A stretch of 64,000 nt of DNA from HyVt-477 sp965224605 (GCA_965224605.1 CBDCZP010000004.1:1-64000); one strand, 5' to 3'. Counted from the first letter of the stretch, positions 34,617 to 43,714 are shown. A program made the numbers and translations. Notes: generated by a model from the letters alone, not told the origin.

Positions 34617-36368
34617 TTATTTTAAAAACTCACCACTCTGGTGTTTCCACATAGCGGCATACTTGCCCTGTAAATCAAGCAATTCTTGATGTGATCCTTG
34701 CTCAATAATCTTACCCTCATGCAGAACGATTATTCGATCCATGCGCAAAATAGTCGATAAACGATGAGCTATCACAATAGCGGTTTTCTTCTCAATTAAT
34801 TCAAAGATTGCTGTTTGAATGTGTTTTTCAGTGATTGAGTCCAACGCACTGGTTGCCTCATCAAGAATCACAATAGGCGCATTCTCTAAAAAGGCTCTTG
34901 CCAGTGCAACACGTTGTTTTTCCCCACCGGATAGTTTGATACCGCGTTCACCTACCAGTGTGTCAAATTGCTGTGGCAGTCGCTTGATAAAATCGAAACT
35001 ACTTGATTTCTTCGCTGCCTGAATGATTTGATCTTCACTGGCGCCCGTATTCAAACAAATGTTGTCACGCACAGATCGATGAAATAATTCAGGCTGTTGC
35101 GGCACTAGCGATATTTGTGAACGCAATGAATCAAGGGTGAAATCGTTAGCATCCTGATCATCAAAAGTGACTTTACCGCTCTGGGGTTCCGAAAACCGGA
35201 ATAACAATTTGGTCAACGATGTTTTGCCAGAGCCAGATTCACCGACCAGTGCTATTTTCTCTCCAGCTTTGATATGTAAAGAGAAGTTCTCGAATAATCC
35301 GGAGTTAGAGGTCTTGCTACCTGCATACGCAAAAGAGACGTTGTGAAAATCAATAGCGCCATGCTTGATAATGAGTGGTTTTGCATTGAGCTTGTCAGTC
35401 TCGACATCATCTATTCTAAAGATTTCAGCCATTTCAGTGGCATCTGCCAAGGCGGTAAAAAAGTTCCGAAAGGTACGTCCAAACTCCCATAACCGTTGTA
35501 CTAATATCAATAAAATAGACTGAAAGAGTACAAATTCACCCACCTGAAAAGTACCCGTCTGCCATTTGTCGATCATCAAATATACCAGCAGTAGCTCGAT
35601 CCCCATGGTCATGATGCCTTGCACCGAAAAGGAAATGAACATCAAAATCCATGCAGTACGTTTTGCAACATACGAGGCTTGAGCCTTGTCATCGACATTA
35701 TCTTGTTCATACTGTTCTAGCGCAAAGCTCTTCACGATGAAGATGTTAGTGATAGCGTCCGAATAAGCTCCACCCAGTTTAGAATCTCGTTCAGCAACAC
35801 GTTTGTCGTATTTAAGCTTCCAAATGGAATAGCTCACGATCCAGATAACAAAAATAATCACCCAGACCAGGAAATAATAAGCAAAAGTAGGTTGTTGTTG
35901 ATAGAACAACACAAAGGCTATGCTGATGCTCAATACGTTCTGTAAGAACTGGAACATAAACCAGTCAATAATCACTTCGTAAGCGCGTGAGAAACGACCA
36001 GCTTGTTTGATTAAACTCCCTGAAAACTGGTTTTCAAAAAAATCAAATTTTTGCTTTTGTAGGACTGCGAAACAACGTTGTTCAAGAATTTTAATGCCGC
36101 CAGCATCCAATGGAATAATGCCAAATTCGAGAATGCGCCATGATGTCCAGATGCCGGCATAAAACAGCACAATCATCCAGAAGTTGTGCAGCATCATCGC
36201 GTGAGTTGCATCGCTATAAGGCGCGGCAAAGCCATTAGCAATATTTTTATAAAATACGGGCGCATAGATGCTTAAAGAGGTCGCACAAATAAGACCGAAA
36301 AGTACCAAAAATAGGTAGAATTTATACTGCCAGGCTACGCGCAGATATTCCCTGAAGATGATGTCCAC
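34617..36368 (-). CDS. ABC exporter, fused membrane and ATPase domains
   Basis: 583 aa. Six transmembrane helices (residues 1-~300) are followed by a nucleotide-binding domain: Walker A GESGSGKTSLTKLLF, Q-loop SLVPQQPELF, signature LSGGEKQRVALARAF, Walker B IVILDEATSALD, and H-loop IVIAHRLST. It is probably a homodimeric MsbA/HlyB-like exporter; the substrate is unknown. It is transcribed alone, convergent with the HMA gene and divergent from the toxin-antitoxin operon. A 13-bp tandem duplication (tgtgtagggcatc) lies in its upstream region. Confidence 0.9.
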   Translation of the reverse strand: MDIIFREYLRVAWQYKFYLFLVLFGLICATSLSIYAPVFYKNIANGFAAPYSDATHAMMLHNFWMIVLFYAGIWTSWRILEFGIIPLDAGGIKILEQRCFAVLQKQKFDFFENQFSGSLIKQAGRFSRAYEVIIDWFMFQFLQNVLSISIAFVLFYQQQPTFAYYFLVWVIIFVIWIVSYSIWKLKYDKRVAERDSKLGGAYSDAITNIFIVKSFALEQYEQDNVDDKAQASYVAKRTAWILMFISFSVQGIMTMGIELLLVYLMIDKWQTGTFQVGEFVLFQSILLILVQRLWEFGRTFRNFFTALADATEMAEIFRIDDVETDKLNAKPLIIKHGAIDFHNVSFAYAGSKTSNSGLFENFSLHIKAGEKIALVGESGSGKTSLTKLLFRFSEPQSGKVTFDDQDANDFTLDSLRSQISLVPQQPELFHRSVRDNICLNTGASEDQIIQAAKKSSSFDFIKRLPQQFDTLVGERGIKLSGGEKQRVALARAFLENAPIVILDEATSALDSITEKHIQTAIFELIEKKTAIVIAHRLSTILRMDRIIVLHEGKIIEQGSHQELLDLQGKYAAMWKHQSGEFLK

Positions 36369-36576
36369 AATGAATTAGTTTTAGTGTTGTTAAAATCGGA
36401 AGGTAAGAGTAGTCCAAATTTCAAAAAAGAGAAAACCTTTAAAGGCTCTTATTTGTGTAGGGCATCTGTGTAGGGCATCGAAACACGCACACATGAGACT
36501 AAAGGTACCTCTATTAATTAGAATTATAGAGTAACCTTCATCCTATCCGCCAAAACTGCGTTATATTTTTTCTAAA

Positions 36577-36635
36577 TTGAATTCGACAACCTCCTGACGT
36601 ATAATAATTATATTTATACACGTCAGGAGGTTGTC
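36577..36635 (+). promoter_or_regulatory. Sigma-70 promoter with perfect operator palindrome for the TA operon
   Basis: TTGAAT (36577-36582), 17-bp spacer, TATAAT (36600-36605). A perfect inverted repeat with 16-bp arms, GACAACCTCCTGACGT (36585-36600) and ACGTCAGGAGGTTGTC (36620-36635), fills the spacer on the left. On the right it contains the Shine-Dalgarno AGGAGG and ends at the antitoxin ATG. Binding by the antitoxin would cover the promoter. Confidence 0.8.
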
Positions 36636-36872
36636 ATGCAAACAAAACTAACGCTTCGTTTAGAAAGTGAGTTGATTCAACAAGCTAAAAAACATGCAAA
36701 GCAACAAGGAAAATCTCTATCTCAAGTGGTAGCTGATTATTTCAAAGTTTTTACACAAGATAGTGAACGACAAAAAATTGCTCCTATTACAAGTTCATTA
36801 ATAGGGGTTATTGGATCAAATGACCTTGACAAAGATGATTACAAAAAGCACCTTGAGGAGAAATATCTTTGA
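36636..36872 (+). CDS. Antitoxin, ribbon-helix-helix-like
   Basis: 78 aa. The N-terminal strand and helices (TKLTLRLESELIQQAKKHAK, then GKSLSQVVADYFK) fit a ribbon-helix-helix DNA-binding domain of the DUF6364 type. The C-terminal ~35 residues are probably the toxin-binding tail. SD AGGAGG is 5 bases from the ATG. It overlaps the PIN toxin gene by ATGA-type coupling. It probably represses its own promoter through the 16-bp palindrome. Confidence 0.85.
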   Translation: MQTKLTLRLESELIQQAKKHAKQQGKSLSQVVADYFKVFTQDSERQKIAPITSSLIGVIGSNDLDKDDYKKHLEEKYL

Positions 36873-37288
36873 AAGTCCTCTTTGACACAAATATTATTCT
36901 AGATGTTTTGTTAGATAGAAAGCAATTTGTCGTGCGTTCAGCAAACCTTGTGAGTATGGCAGAAAACAAACAAATAGAGGGCTTTCTATGTGCAACGACT
37001 ATTACCACTATAGACTATTTAATAGCAAAAGCGCATAACAGAGTTAGGGCAAAAGCTGAGATACAAAAACTTCTTAATATCCACTATATTTCAGAAGTTA
37101 ATGAACAAGTTCTTGGTTTAGCAATTAACTCACACTTTAAAGATTTTGAAGATGCTGTGCAGTATTACTCTGGAGAATGTATAGGAGTTGATTGTCTCGT
37201 AACCAGAAACCTAAAAGACTATAAAGGTACACAGTTAGCTGTTTATTCACCTGAAGAGTTACTAAGTATTATTAAACTTCAGACATAA
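36869..37288 (+). CDS. PIN-domain toxin ribonuclease
   Basis: 139 aa. The PIN fold starts KVLFDTNIILDVLLDR with acidic Asp6 and continues through TTITTIDYLI, DFEDAVQYYSGECIGVD and CLVTRNLKDYKG, giving the expected acidic metal-binding cluster. It is likely a Mg-dependent endoribonuclease held inactive by the upstream antitoxin. The coding sequence appears complete, so this is an intact module, unlike the remnants at 25343 and 42493. Confidence 0.88.
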   Translation: MKVLFDTNIILDVLLDRKQFVVRSANLVSMAENKQIEGFLCATTITTIDYLIAKAHNRVRAKAEIQKLLNIHYISEVNEQVLGLAINSHFKDFEDAVQYYSGECIGVDCLVTRNLKDYKGTQLAVYSPEELLSIIKLQT

Positions 37289-37371
37289 CAAAAGAAGCAT
37301 TTATATCAGCGTGATCACACGCTACGCTTATTGCCTGATTCATAGGCAGACTTTTCTAGTGAAGTATTCGA

Positions 37372-37944
37372 TTAAAGGGCTATTTCTCTGAATTCGCCCT
37401 GACAAATACCATCAAGTGTCCATGATCCAATCCGATAACGAATTAAACGCAGAGTAGGGTGGCCAATAGCTGCTGTCATGCGTCTTACTTGTCGGTTTTT
37501 CCCTTCTTTAATAGTGATTTCTAACCAACAGTCAGGGATAGATTTACGTTCACGGATAGGTGGGTCGCGATCCCATAGCTGATGAGGTTCGTCGATTAGC
37601 TTGACTTTAGCAGGCCTAGTCATACCGTCTTTGAGTTCTATGCCGTCGCGTAATGGTTGTAGTGATTTTTCGTTGGGTATGCCTTCTACTTGCACCCAGT
37701 AGGTCTTACTCATTTTATGTTTGGGGTCAGCTATGCGGTGTTGTAGCTTGCCATCGTCAGTGAGAAGCAATAATCCTTCACTATCTTTATCAAGACGACC
37801 GGCAGGGTAAATGCCTTTTATATCAATATAATCGCTAAGTGTATTGGCTCCATTAGCTCCATTCTTAATCCCCTTAACCCCTTTGGGTTCGGTAAACTGA
37901 CTGAGTATGTTGAAGGGTTTATTGAAGAGAACGATCTTTGACAT
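37372..37944 (-). CDS. rluE: 23S rRNA pseudouridine synthase RluE-like
   Basis: 190 aa. An RsuA/RluE-type enzyme without an S4 domain. The catalytic Asp is in YPAGRLDKDSEGLLLLT, with later motifs KTYWVQVEG and KEGKNRQVRRMTAAIGHPTL. The compact length and the LRLIRYRIGSWTL ending match RluE (U2457 of 23S rRNA in E. coli). It is monocistronic; the closest downstream gene is the convergent PIN toxin. Confidence 0.9.
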   Translation of the reverse strand: MSKIVLFNKPFNILSQFTEPKGVKGIKNGANGANTLSDYIDIKGIYPAGRLDKDSEGLLLLTDDGKLQHRIADPKHKMSKTYWVQVEGIPNEKSLQPLRDGIELKDGMTRPAKVKLIDEPHQLWDRDPPIRERKSIPDCWLEITIKEGKNRQVRRMTAAIGHPTLRLIRYRIGSWTLDGICQGEFREIAL

Positions 37945-37992
37945 TTAGGGAGTGGGTTGTAGTGTGTTTAAAGGAGAGGGGATTTGTATTTT

Positions 37993-38023
37993 GGTAGCCT
38001 GTGTCTATTCGACACAGGCTACC
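37993..38023. repeat. Perfect hairpin between cytochrome and rluE
   Basis: 13-bp arms GGTAGCCTGTGTC and GACACAGGCTACC with a 5-nt loop. The same tagcctgtgt arm occurs in the hairpin at 53932-54024, so it is a dispersed repeat. It follows the cytochrome gene on the minus strand but lacks a T-run, so terminator activity is uncertain. Confidence 0.75.
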
Positions 38024-38047
38024 GGGATGTTCTAAACCAGTTTTAAT

Positions 38048-38371
38048 TCATTCTTCTTCTTTGTCATCAAATTTATAAAAAGCTTCATTCAAATAAGTAA
38101 CCACATCCGATATTTCATCGTCAAACCAGTTCACGCTTAACTGGCTATCGCATAGTCTAACTTGCTTTTCCAAGCCTTTTACATCTTTAACTTTGTGATC
38201 TTCACGGGTGAAGACTTCTGTTCCATGACATTTTTGGCACTGTGATTTATCAAACAGTGTTTTGCCGTTGGTTGCATTGCCCTCTGCGAAGGCGGTGCTT
38301 GATAGCACTAGTGTTGTGAGTAATGCTGTAAGCGTCCCCAGCGTTGACCCCATGTTGTTTTGGTGTTTCAT
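38048..38371 (-). CDS. Small secreted c-type cytochrome
   Basis: 107 aa. It has a signal peptide ending SSTAFA-E, then a monoheme class I fold: GKTLFDKSQCQKCHGTEVF with CxxCH, and SDVVTYLNEAFYKF as the C-terminal helix. No obvious Met ligand follows in the usual position (the last third lacks Met), so the sixth ligand may be His or another residue. It is a periplasmic electron carrier; the partner is unknown. Upstream sequence to 38570 has no convincing gene. Confidence 0.87.
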   Translation of the reverse strand: MKHQNNMGSTLGTLTALLTTLVLSSTAFAEGNATNGKTLFDKSQCQKCHGTEVFTREDHKVKDVKGLEKQVRLCDSQLSVNWFDDEISDVVTYLNEAFYKFDDKEEE

Positions 38372-38570
38372 TTGTTTCTCTCCAGATTAAAAGTAGCCCA
38401 TATCTTTTATTGCTTACTATGTTGGTGTAAGTAACTTTTGATCCATTCATATTCTTCGGATGCGATGCTTTAGGTGATAATACAACCACCGTATTGCGAG
38501 CCTGAAGGCTTACGTCCAAAATGAATGCGATCAAAGACTAACTAAACATTGTCAACATAGAAAACTGCAC

Positions 38571-39860
38571 TTAAGCCGACTGTTGTTTTAGATGTGCAAT
38601 CCGGATTGAAGCAGGTGGATGCGAATCGTAAAACGCTGAATACAGCGGGTCAGGTGTTAAAGTACTGGCATTCTCCTTGTAGAGACTCACTAAAGAGCTA
38701 ATAAGTTCCTTTGCACTTGCTTGTTTTGCAGCAAAGGCATCGGCTTCGAACTCATGCTTGCGTGACCACCAGGACATAACGGGGCCAAGCAAGAAGGTGA
38801 AAGCAGGAGAGACCAGCATAAATAATAGTAACGCCATATAAGTCGATGAATGCTCAACACCGAGTCCGTTGAAGAACCATTGTTGTTTCATTAACCATGC
38901 AAGTACGGCAAAGCCAATAAAGGTGGTGGTGAGTGATACAACCAGCCCTTTTAATACGTGTTTGTGTTTGAAATGGCCTAGCTCATGCGCTAGTACGGCT
39001 TCTATTTGTTTGGCAGATAATGTTTCAAGTAATGTATCGAAGAAGACAATACGTTTATTTTTTCCAAAACCAGTGAAATAAGCGTTGCCGTGACTAGAAC
39101 GACGAGAGCCATCCATGATGAAAACACCATCACTATTAAAGCCAGAGCGCTCTAATAATGATTGAATAAGGGTTAGCGTTTCGCCTTCTTCCAGTGGCTT
39201 GAATTTGTTAAAGATGGGTGCAATGAATTTCGGATATGCCCACATCATGACTAATGAGAAAATAGACAAAGCAGCCCAGGCATAAATCCACCACCAATCA
39301 CCTGCTGAACCCATCAGCCAAAGAATTAAAGCCAGAATGGGAATACCTAGTGCCAAGCCCAGCAATGTGCCTTTTATCATATCGACAATCAGTGTTTTGA
39401 GGGTTGTTTTATTGAAGCCGAATTTCTCTTCAATCACAAAGGTGCTATACAAAGAAGAGGGTAAGCCAATGAGGCTAGAGATAAAAGAAAAACTGAGTAA
39501 GACAGCTACACCTGTATAGATATCATTCCAGTCCCTTCCTTCACCAAAAGAGCGCCAAAAATTGTCAAGCCAGTTTAAGCCACCCGCATAGAGCCAAAAC
39601 AGCAACACAGCAAAACCGATGAACATCTCTATGCGCCCAAAAGCCCCTTTAGTTAGGGTATAATCGGCTGCTTTTTGATGCTCTGCAAGTGAAAGCTTAT
39701 CAGCAAACTCTTCAGGTACGGCTCCACGGTGTTTAGAGACATGCTTCATCTGCCGAATAGAGAGCCAAAACTGAACTAATGTTGAAATAAAAAGTGCGGC
39801 TAAAAAAACCCAAGTAAAAGTCTGCATAAATGATCGAAAATGTTGGTAAAATGAATCCAT
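38571..39860 (-). CDS. M48 family membrane metallopeptidase (Ste24-like)
   Basis: 429 aa, the length of Ste24/CAAX-protease-type M48 enzymes and longer than HtpX. It has seven predicted transmembrane segments, the zinc motif AVLAHELGHFKHKH, and the third-ligand region KHEFEADAFAAKQA. It is an inner-membrane protease, probably acting on membrane or misfolded proteins. It is divergent from orn, with starts 24 bp apart. Confidence 0.92.
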   Translation of the reverse strand: MDSFYQHFRSFMQTFTWVFLAALFISTLVQFWLSIRQMKHVSKHRGAVPEEFADKLSLAEHQKAADYTLTKGAFGRIEMFIGFAVLLFWLYAGGLNWLDNFWRSFGEGRDWNDIYTGVAVLLSFSFISSLIGLPSSLYSTFVIEEKFGFNKTTLKTLIVDMIKGTLLGLALGIPILALILWLMGSAGDWWWIYAWAALSIFSLVMMWAYPKFIAPIFNKFKPLEEGETLTLIQSLLERSGFNSDGVFIMDGSRRSSHGNAYFTGFGKNKRIVFFDTLLETLSAKQIEAVLAHELGHFKHKHVLKGLVVSLTTTFIGFAVLAWLMKQQWFFNGLGVEHSSTYMALLLFMLVSPAFTFLLGPVMSWWSRKHEFEADAFAAKQASAKELISSLVSLYKENASTLTPDPLYSAFYDSHPPASIRIAHLKQQSA

Positions 39861-39884
39861 TGTAACTTATAAAGCAGAAAAACT

Positions 39885-40430
39885 ATGACACAAAATAAGG
39901 AAAATCTTATCTGGATAGATTTGGAGATGACAGGGTTGGATACCTTCAACGATCAAATCATTGAAATAGCAACAGTTATCACCGATAAGGAATTAAATAT
40001 TCTAGCCGAAGGTCCTATGATTGCGATACATCAGAGCGATGCGACACTGGATAAAATGGACGAATGGAATACCACTCAACATGGAAAGTCAGGTTTGATT
40101 GATCGTGTTAAAGCCAGTAAGTATAGCGAGGCTCAGGCTGAGAAAGAGACTATTGATTTTCTAAAAGCATTCGTGCCTGAAGGTGAATCCCCGATGTGTG
40201 GCAATAGTATCTGCCAAGATCGTAGATTTTTGGGTAGATGTATGCCGGAGTTGGAAGCCTATTTTCATTATCGCAATCTGGACGTTAGTAGTCTTAAAGA
40301 ACTAGCTTCGCGCTGGAAGCCGGAAGTGCTTGAAGACTTCACTAAAAAAGGTAGCCACTTGGCACTCGATGATATTTTAGAATCTATTGATGAGCTTAAG
40401 TTCTATCGCAAAACAATACTCTCAATCTAA
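39885..40430 (+). CDS. orn: Oligoribonuclease
   Basis: 181 aa. A DEDDh 3'-5' exonuclease: IWIDLEMTGLD, then IIEIATVITD, GNSICQDRRFL and the terminal HLALDDILESIDELKFYR with the His/Asp pair. It degrades dinucleotides and the c-di-GMP product pGpG; the gene is essential in many gammaproteobacteria. Confidence 0.97.
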   Translation: MTQNKENLIWIDLEMTGLDTFNDQIIEIATVITDKELNILAEGPMIAIHQSDATLDKMDEWNTTQHGKSGLIDRVKASKYSEAQAEKETIDFLKAFVPEGESPMCGNSICQDRRFLGRCMPELEAYFHYRNLDVSSLKELASRWKPEVLEDFTKKGSHLALDDILESIDELKFYRKTILSI

Positions 40431-40517
40431 CACTGTTTTCTTTCAAATGTAGGTGGGATTCTCCCACTCTACGGAATTGAATATCTAATTAATAATAACC
40501 AAAAGACACACATATAA

Positions 40518-42425
40518 ATGCTGGTATTTTCAGATCTAGCGATTCGTCGCGGGCCACGTCAACTTTTATCTGGCGCAAATTTTAGTATTCACCCCCAACA
40601 AAAAGTAGGCTTGACGGGTGCTAATGGCACCGGGAAGTCCACTTTGTTTGCCCTCATTATGGATCAACTGGATGTGGATGAAGGCAGTTTTAGCATGCCT
40701 CCTGGCTGGGTTATCGCGCATGTGAAGCAGGAAACCCCAAACACCGATATCAGCGCCTTGGATTACACCTTGCAGGGCGATACAGAATATACACAATTGC
40801 ACCAGCAATTAGAGTCTGTCGATGATGAGCATTTAGGCGATATACATGCCCAGTTGGATGCTATTGACGGCTATACGGCTATCAGTCGAGCTTCCATATT
40901 GCTACACGGTTTAGGTTTTAGTAATGAGCAGATAGCTCAACCTGTTGGCACATTCTCTGGTGGTTGGCGTATGCGGCTTAACTTGGCACAAGCCTTAATG
41001 TGTCGCTCTGATTTACTGTTATTGGATGAACCGACCAACCATTTAGACCTTGATGCAGTGATCTGGCTACAAAGTTGGCTTGCAGCCTACAAAGGGACTC
41101 TTATACTTATCTCACACGATAGAGAATTCCTAGATGGAACCGTGAGTCATATAGCTCAGATTGAGCATGAGAAAATTTCTCTATATCACGGTAACTATTC
41201 AGCCTTTGAAGTCATTCGAGCGGAACAACTCAGTCAGCAACAAAGTGCTCATGAAAAACAACAGCGCGAAATAGGGCACATGCAACAGTACGTTGATCGT
41301 TTTCGTGCTCAAGCGACGAAGGCTAAACAGGCTCAAAGTCGCCTAAAAGCACTAGAAAGAATGCAGATTATAGCCCCAGCCCATGTAGATTCACCTTTTA
41401 GTATGCGATTTTTTGATCCAGAAAAATTACCAGAGCGGTTGATAACCATTAAAGATACAACATTGGGTTATGGCGCAACGGTAGTGGTAGATCACCTAAA
41501 GCTAGATTTGTTGCTAGGTGACAGGGTAGGGTTGATTGGTCCAAATGGCGCTGGAAAATCAACAGTAATAAAATACTTGGCAGGTGAATTAAAAGCCATA
41601 TCAGAAGAGTCATGGCAAGCTAAAGACCTGAAGATAGGCTATTTTGCGCAACATCAACTAGATCAGCTAGACCCTGAGCAATCTGCTCTTGAACATGTGC
41701 GCCAGCTAGACAAAAAAGCCAGAGAACAAGACTTGCGTAATTATCTGGGTGGATATGGATTTCAAGGTAGCCGGGTTGATGAACCAGTAGCCCCTTTTTC
41801 TGGGGGGGAGAAAGCCCGATTAGCCTTGGCTTTAATTGTTTATGAGAAACCCAATCTGTTGTTATTAGACGAGCCGACGAACCACTTGGATCTGGAAATG
41901 CGCCATGCGCTAACGATTGCATTGCAATCATACAAAGGAGCTATCGTTGTCGTTTCACATGATCGTCATTTACTGAAAACGGTTACTGATGAATTAATCA
42001 TGATCAGTCATGGCAAGGCAGAAACCTATGCAGGTGATCTTGATGATTATGCTGCTTGGATTCAGAATAAAAACAAACAACAAGCAGAACAAGATAACCA
42101 AGTTAATAGTGGATTCAATGTTGATCAAACAACAACTTTAAGCAGAAAAGAACAACGTAAACTAGATGCAGAAAAGCGGAAGAAATTACAGCCATTAACT
42201 AATAAACTAAAAAGATTAGAATCCAAACTGGATAAGTTAAATAAACAAAAAGAAGGCTTTGAAGAGCAGCTTGCAGACAGTTCTATTTATCAAGAATTAA
42301 ACAAAGATAAGTTAAAGGCTTTACTGGTGGATAAAAAGAAAGTGGATATCAGTTTGGAGGATGTTGAAATGGAATGGATGGAAGTGAGTGAAGAATATGA
42401 GGCGGCCATTGCAATCAACACGTAG
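40518..42425 (+). CDS. yheS: ABC-F ATPase, YheS type
   Basis: 635 aa, two ABC domains with no membrane segments. First domain: LTGANGTGKSTLF, FSGGWRMRLNLAQAL, LLLLDEPTNHLD. Second: LIGPNGAGKSTVI, FSGGEKARLALALIV, LLLLDEPTNHLD. The linker between them is the P-site-tRNA interaction motif region, and a C-terminal coiled coil (KLKRLESKLDKLNKQKEG) follows. It is a ribosome-associated translation factor, the YheS branch by the GGWRMRL signature. Confidence 0.95.
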   Translation: MLVFSDLAIRRGPRQLLSGANFSIHPQQKVGLTGANGTGKSTLFALIMDQLDVDEGSFSMPPGWVIAHVKQETPNTDISALDYTLQGDTEYTQLHQQLESVDDEHLGDIHAQLDAIDGYTAISRASILLHGLGFSNEQIAQPVGTFSGGWRMRLNLAQALMCRSDLLLLDEPTNHLDLDAVIWLQSWLAAYKGTLILISHDREFLDGTVSHIAQIEHEKISLYHGNYSAFEVIRAEQLSQQQSAHEKQQREIGHMQQYVDRFRAQATKAKQAQSRLKALERMQIIAPAHVDSPFSMRFFDPEKLPERLITIKDTTLGYGATVVVDHLKLDLLLGDRVGLIGPNGAGKSTVIKYLAGELKAISEESWQAKDLKIGYFAQHQLDQLDPEQSALEHVRQLDKKAREQDLRNYLGGYGFQGSRVDEPVAPFSGGEKARLALALIVYEKPNLLLLDEPTNHLDLEMRHALTIALQSYKGAIVVVSHDRHLLKTVTDELIMISHGKAETYAGDLDDYAAWIQNKNKQQAEQDNQVNSGFNVDQTTTLSRKEQRKLDAEKRKKLQPLTNKLKRLESKLDKLNKQKEGFEEQLADSSIYQELNKDKLKALLVDKKKVDISLEDVEMEWMEVSEEYEAAIAINT

Positions 42426-42492
42426 CCAACTTTGCTCAATGATGGCAATATTGAGGTCTTTAGACCCTCAATAGCAATTAGGAGAGTAAGAA

Positions 42493-42749
42493 ATGGCTAA
42501 TACATCAACCTACCCACTACGATTGCCGACATCGTTGAAAGATCAAGTTGCTAAAGTTGCTATAGTTGCTAAACGTGATAATACGAGTATGAATCAGTTT
42601 ATTGCTATTGCAGTGGCTGAAAAAATATCTGCCTTAGATACTGAACAGTTTTTTGCTAAGCGTGCAAAACGAATTGATATTGATGAGTTTAAAATATCCT
42701 TTTTCGCTCTGGAGGTGAAGAACCACGTTCGGGTGATGAGCTGGAGTAA
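42493..42749 (+). pseudogene. Frameshifted ribbon-helix-helix antitoxin, toxin lost
   Basis: The N-terminus (YPLRLPTSLKDQVAKVA...TSMNQFIAIAVAEKISAL...FFAKRAKRIDID) is a HicB/RHH-like antitoxin of the type usually paired with a PIN or similar toxin. The uninterrupted frame runs into junk ending inside the 49-bp repeat. The neighbouring frame reads FRSGGEEPRSGDELE with a TAA at 42747-42749, the typical C-terminus of this antitoxin family. A one-base loss in the five-T run at 42700-42704 explains the shift. SD GGAGAG precedes ATG 42493. The toxin gene expected after 42749 is absent. Confidence 0.75.
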
Positions 42750-42766
42750 TAAGTATTCTGATCTAT

Positions 42767-42815
42767 CTAGGAGGCTGTCCGAGAACTAGAAGCGTAGCGA
42801 AAATCACAGGAGCAT
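42767..42815 (+). repeat. 49-bp dispersed repeat (copy 2)
   Basis: 47 of 49 positions match 25293-25341 on the same strand. It begins 17 bp after the restored stop of the broken antitoxin, where a toxin gene should start. Confidence 0.8.
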
Positions 42816-42824
42816 CATAAGTTC

Positions 42825-43193
42825 CTAAATGATTAATCCCACCACCGCATGTCTATCTTCTGCCAACAGGATATTATAGGTGCGACAAGCCGCAGAAGTC
42901 GTCATTATCTCGTAACCGACACCTGTTTCAACTAGTGCTTTTAATATTGTTTTTTCTGGAATGATGTGTTTTTCGCCCGTCCCTAAAATAATGACTTCTG
43001 GGTTAAGTGCTGTGATTAAAGAGAGGTGGTCTGTCGTCATTTCTGAAAATGTGTTGAGTTTCCAGTCTACCAATGCATCCGGTGCAATGATGTGGGCGGA
43101 GTTGATTTTCTTTCTTTGCACAACGACATAGCCGGTTTCGATGCCGGTGATAAAGTTTAGGTTACTGGTTCCCAGGTCTTCGGTAAACTTCAT
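42825..43193 (-). CDS. Mth938-like domain protein
   Basis: 122 aa of the Mth938/NDUFAF3-like family (DUF498). The core INSAHIIAPDALVDWKLN, EVIILGTGEKHIIP and GVGYEIMTTSAACRTYNIL, with the final HAVVGLI, matches the family. The function in bacteria is unclear; mitochondrial relatives assist complex I assembly. It overlaps the RDD gene by 4 bp at the tail of the trp operon. Confidence 0.87.
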   Translation of the reverse strand: MKFTEDLGTSNLNFITGIETGYVVVQRKKINSAHIIAPDALVDWKLNTFSEMTTDHLSLITALNPEVIILGTGEKHIIPEKTILKALVETGVGYEIMTTSAACRTYNILLAEDRHAVVGLII

Positions 43194-43714
43194 TGCCTTA
43201 AGTCTATCAATTGGGTTCTGGAGATCATTTCATGCAAAGCCAGTTTGTTTTGATTGAAATAGCTATAGATTAATGCGCCAGCGAGGAATAACACACCTAT
43301 TCCTATAGAAGCTACGCTGGAATACGTCAGCACTTTGTAAGCTAATAAAAACCCAGCGAGCATAATGACAAGCAATGCAATGTAGCGGATTAATATTTGT
43401 GTATAAGTAACATGTTGTCCTGAGAGATTTGTAATTCTTATTTTCCAGGCACTCATTCCTAGTGTTTGTCCTCGATGCGTACAGAACCATTGATAGTATA
43501 AAAACCCAACCAGTAGTTCCATAGCAAAAATACTATAGGTTAGACCGCTATCGGGTTCGATAGTGAGTCCTTTTTTTTCCAATAAATATGACATAATACC
43601 CGCCACGATTGTTGCCAATGTACCTGCAATAGCGAAGTCATAGAACATAGCGATTAAACGTCTGTGCATGGGGGGTGACGGGTTTTTAGATGAAATTGAG
43701 GTGTCATTCATCAT
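43190..43714 (-). CDS. RDD-family membrane protein
   Basis: 174 aa. The RDD domain has three to four transmembrane helices: RRLIAMFYDFAIAGTLAT near the start carries the Arg and Asp that name the family, and GQTLGMSAWKIRITN is the conserved loop before the later helices. Some relatives are proposed transporters or ion exchangers. It is coupled by 4-bp overlaps to trpG upstream and the Mth938-like gene downstream. Confidence 0.88.
   Translation of the reverse strand: MMNDTSISSKNPSPPMHRRLIAMFYDFAIAGTLATIVAGIMSYLLEKKGLTIEPDSGLTYSIFAMELLVGFLYYQWFCTHRGQTLGMSAWKIRITNLSGQHVTYTQILIRYIALLVIMLAGFLLAYKVLTYSSVASIGIGVLFLAGALIYSYFNQNKLALHEMISRTQLIDLRQ

Noticed and set aside
38400..38570. Possible minus-strand gene fragment ending EEYEWIKSYLHQHSKQ-stop upstream of the cytochrome gene
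   Set aside because: Short, interrupted by stops and overlapping a partial repeat arm (gagcctgaaggct); it could be a cytochrome remnant but evidence is too thin.
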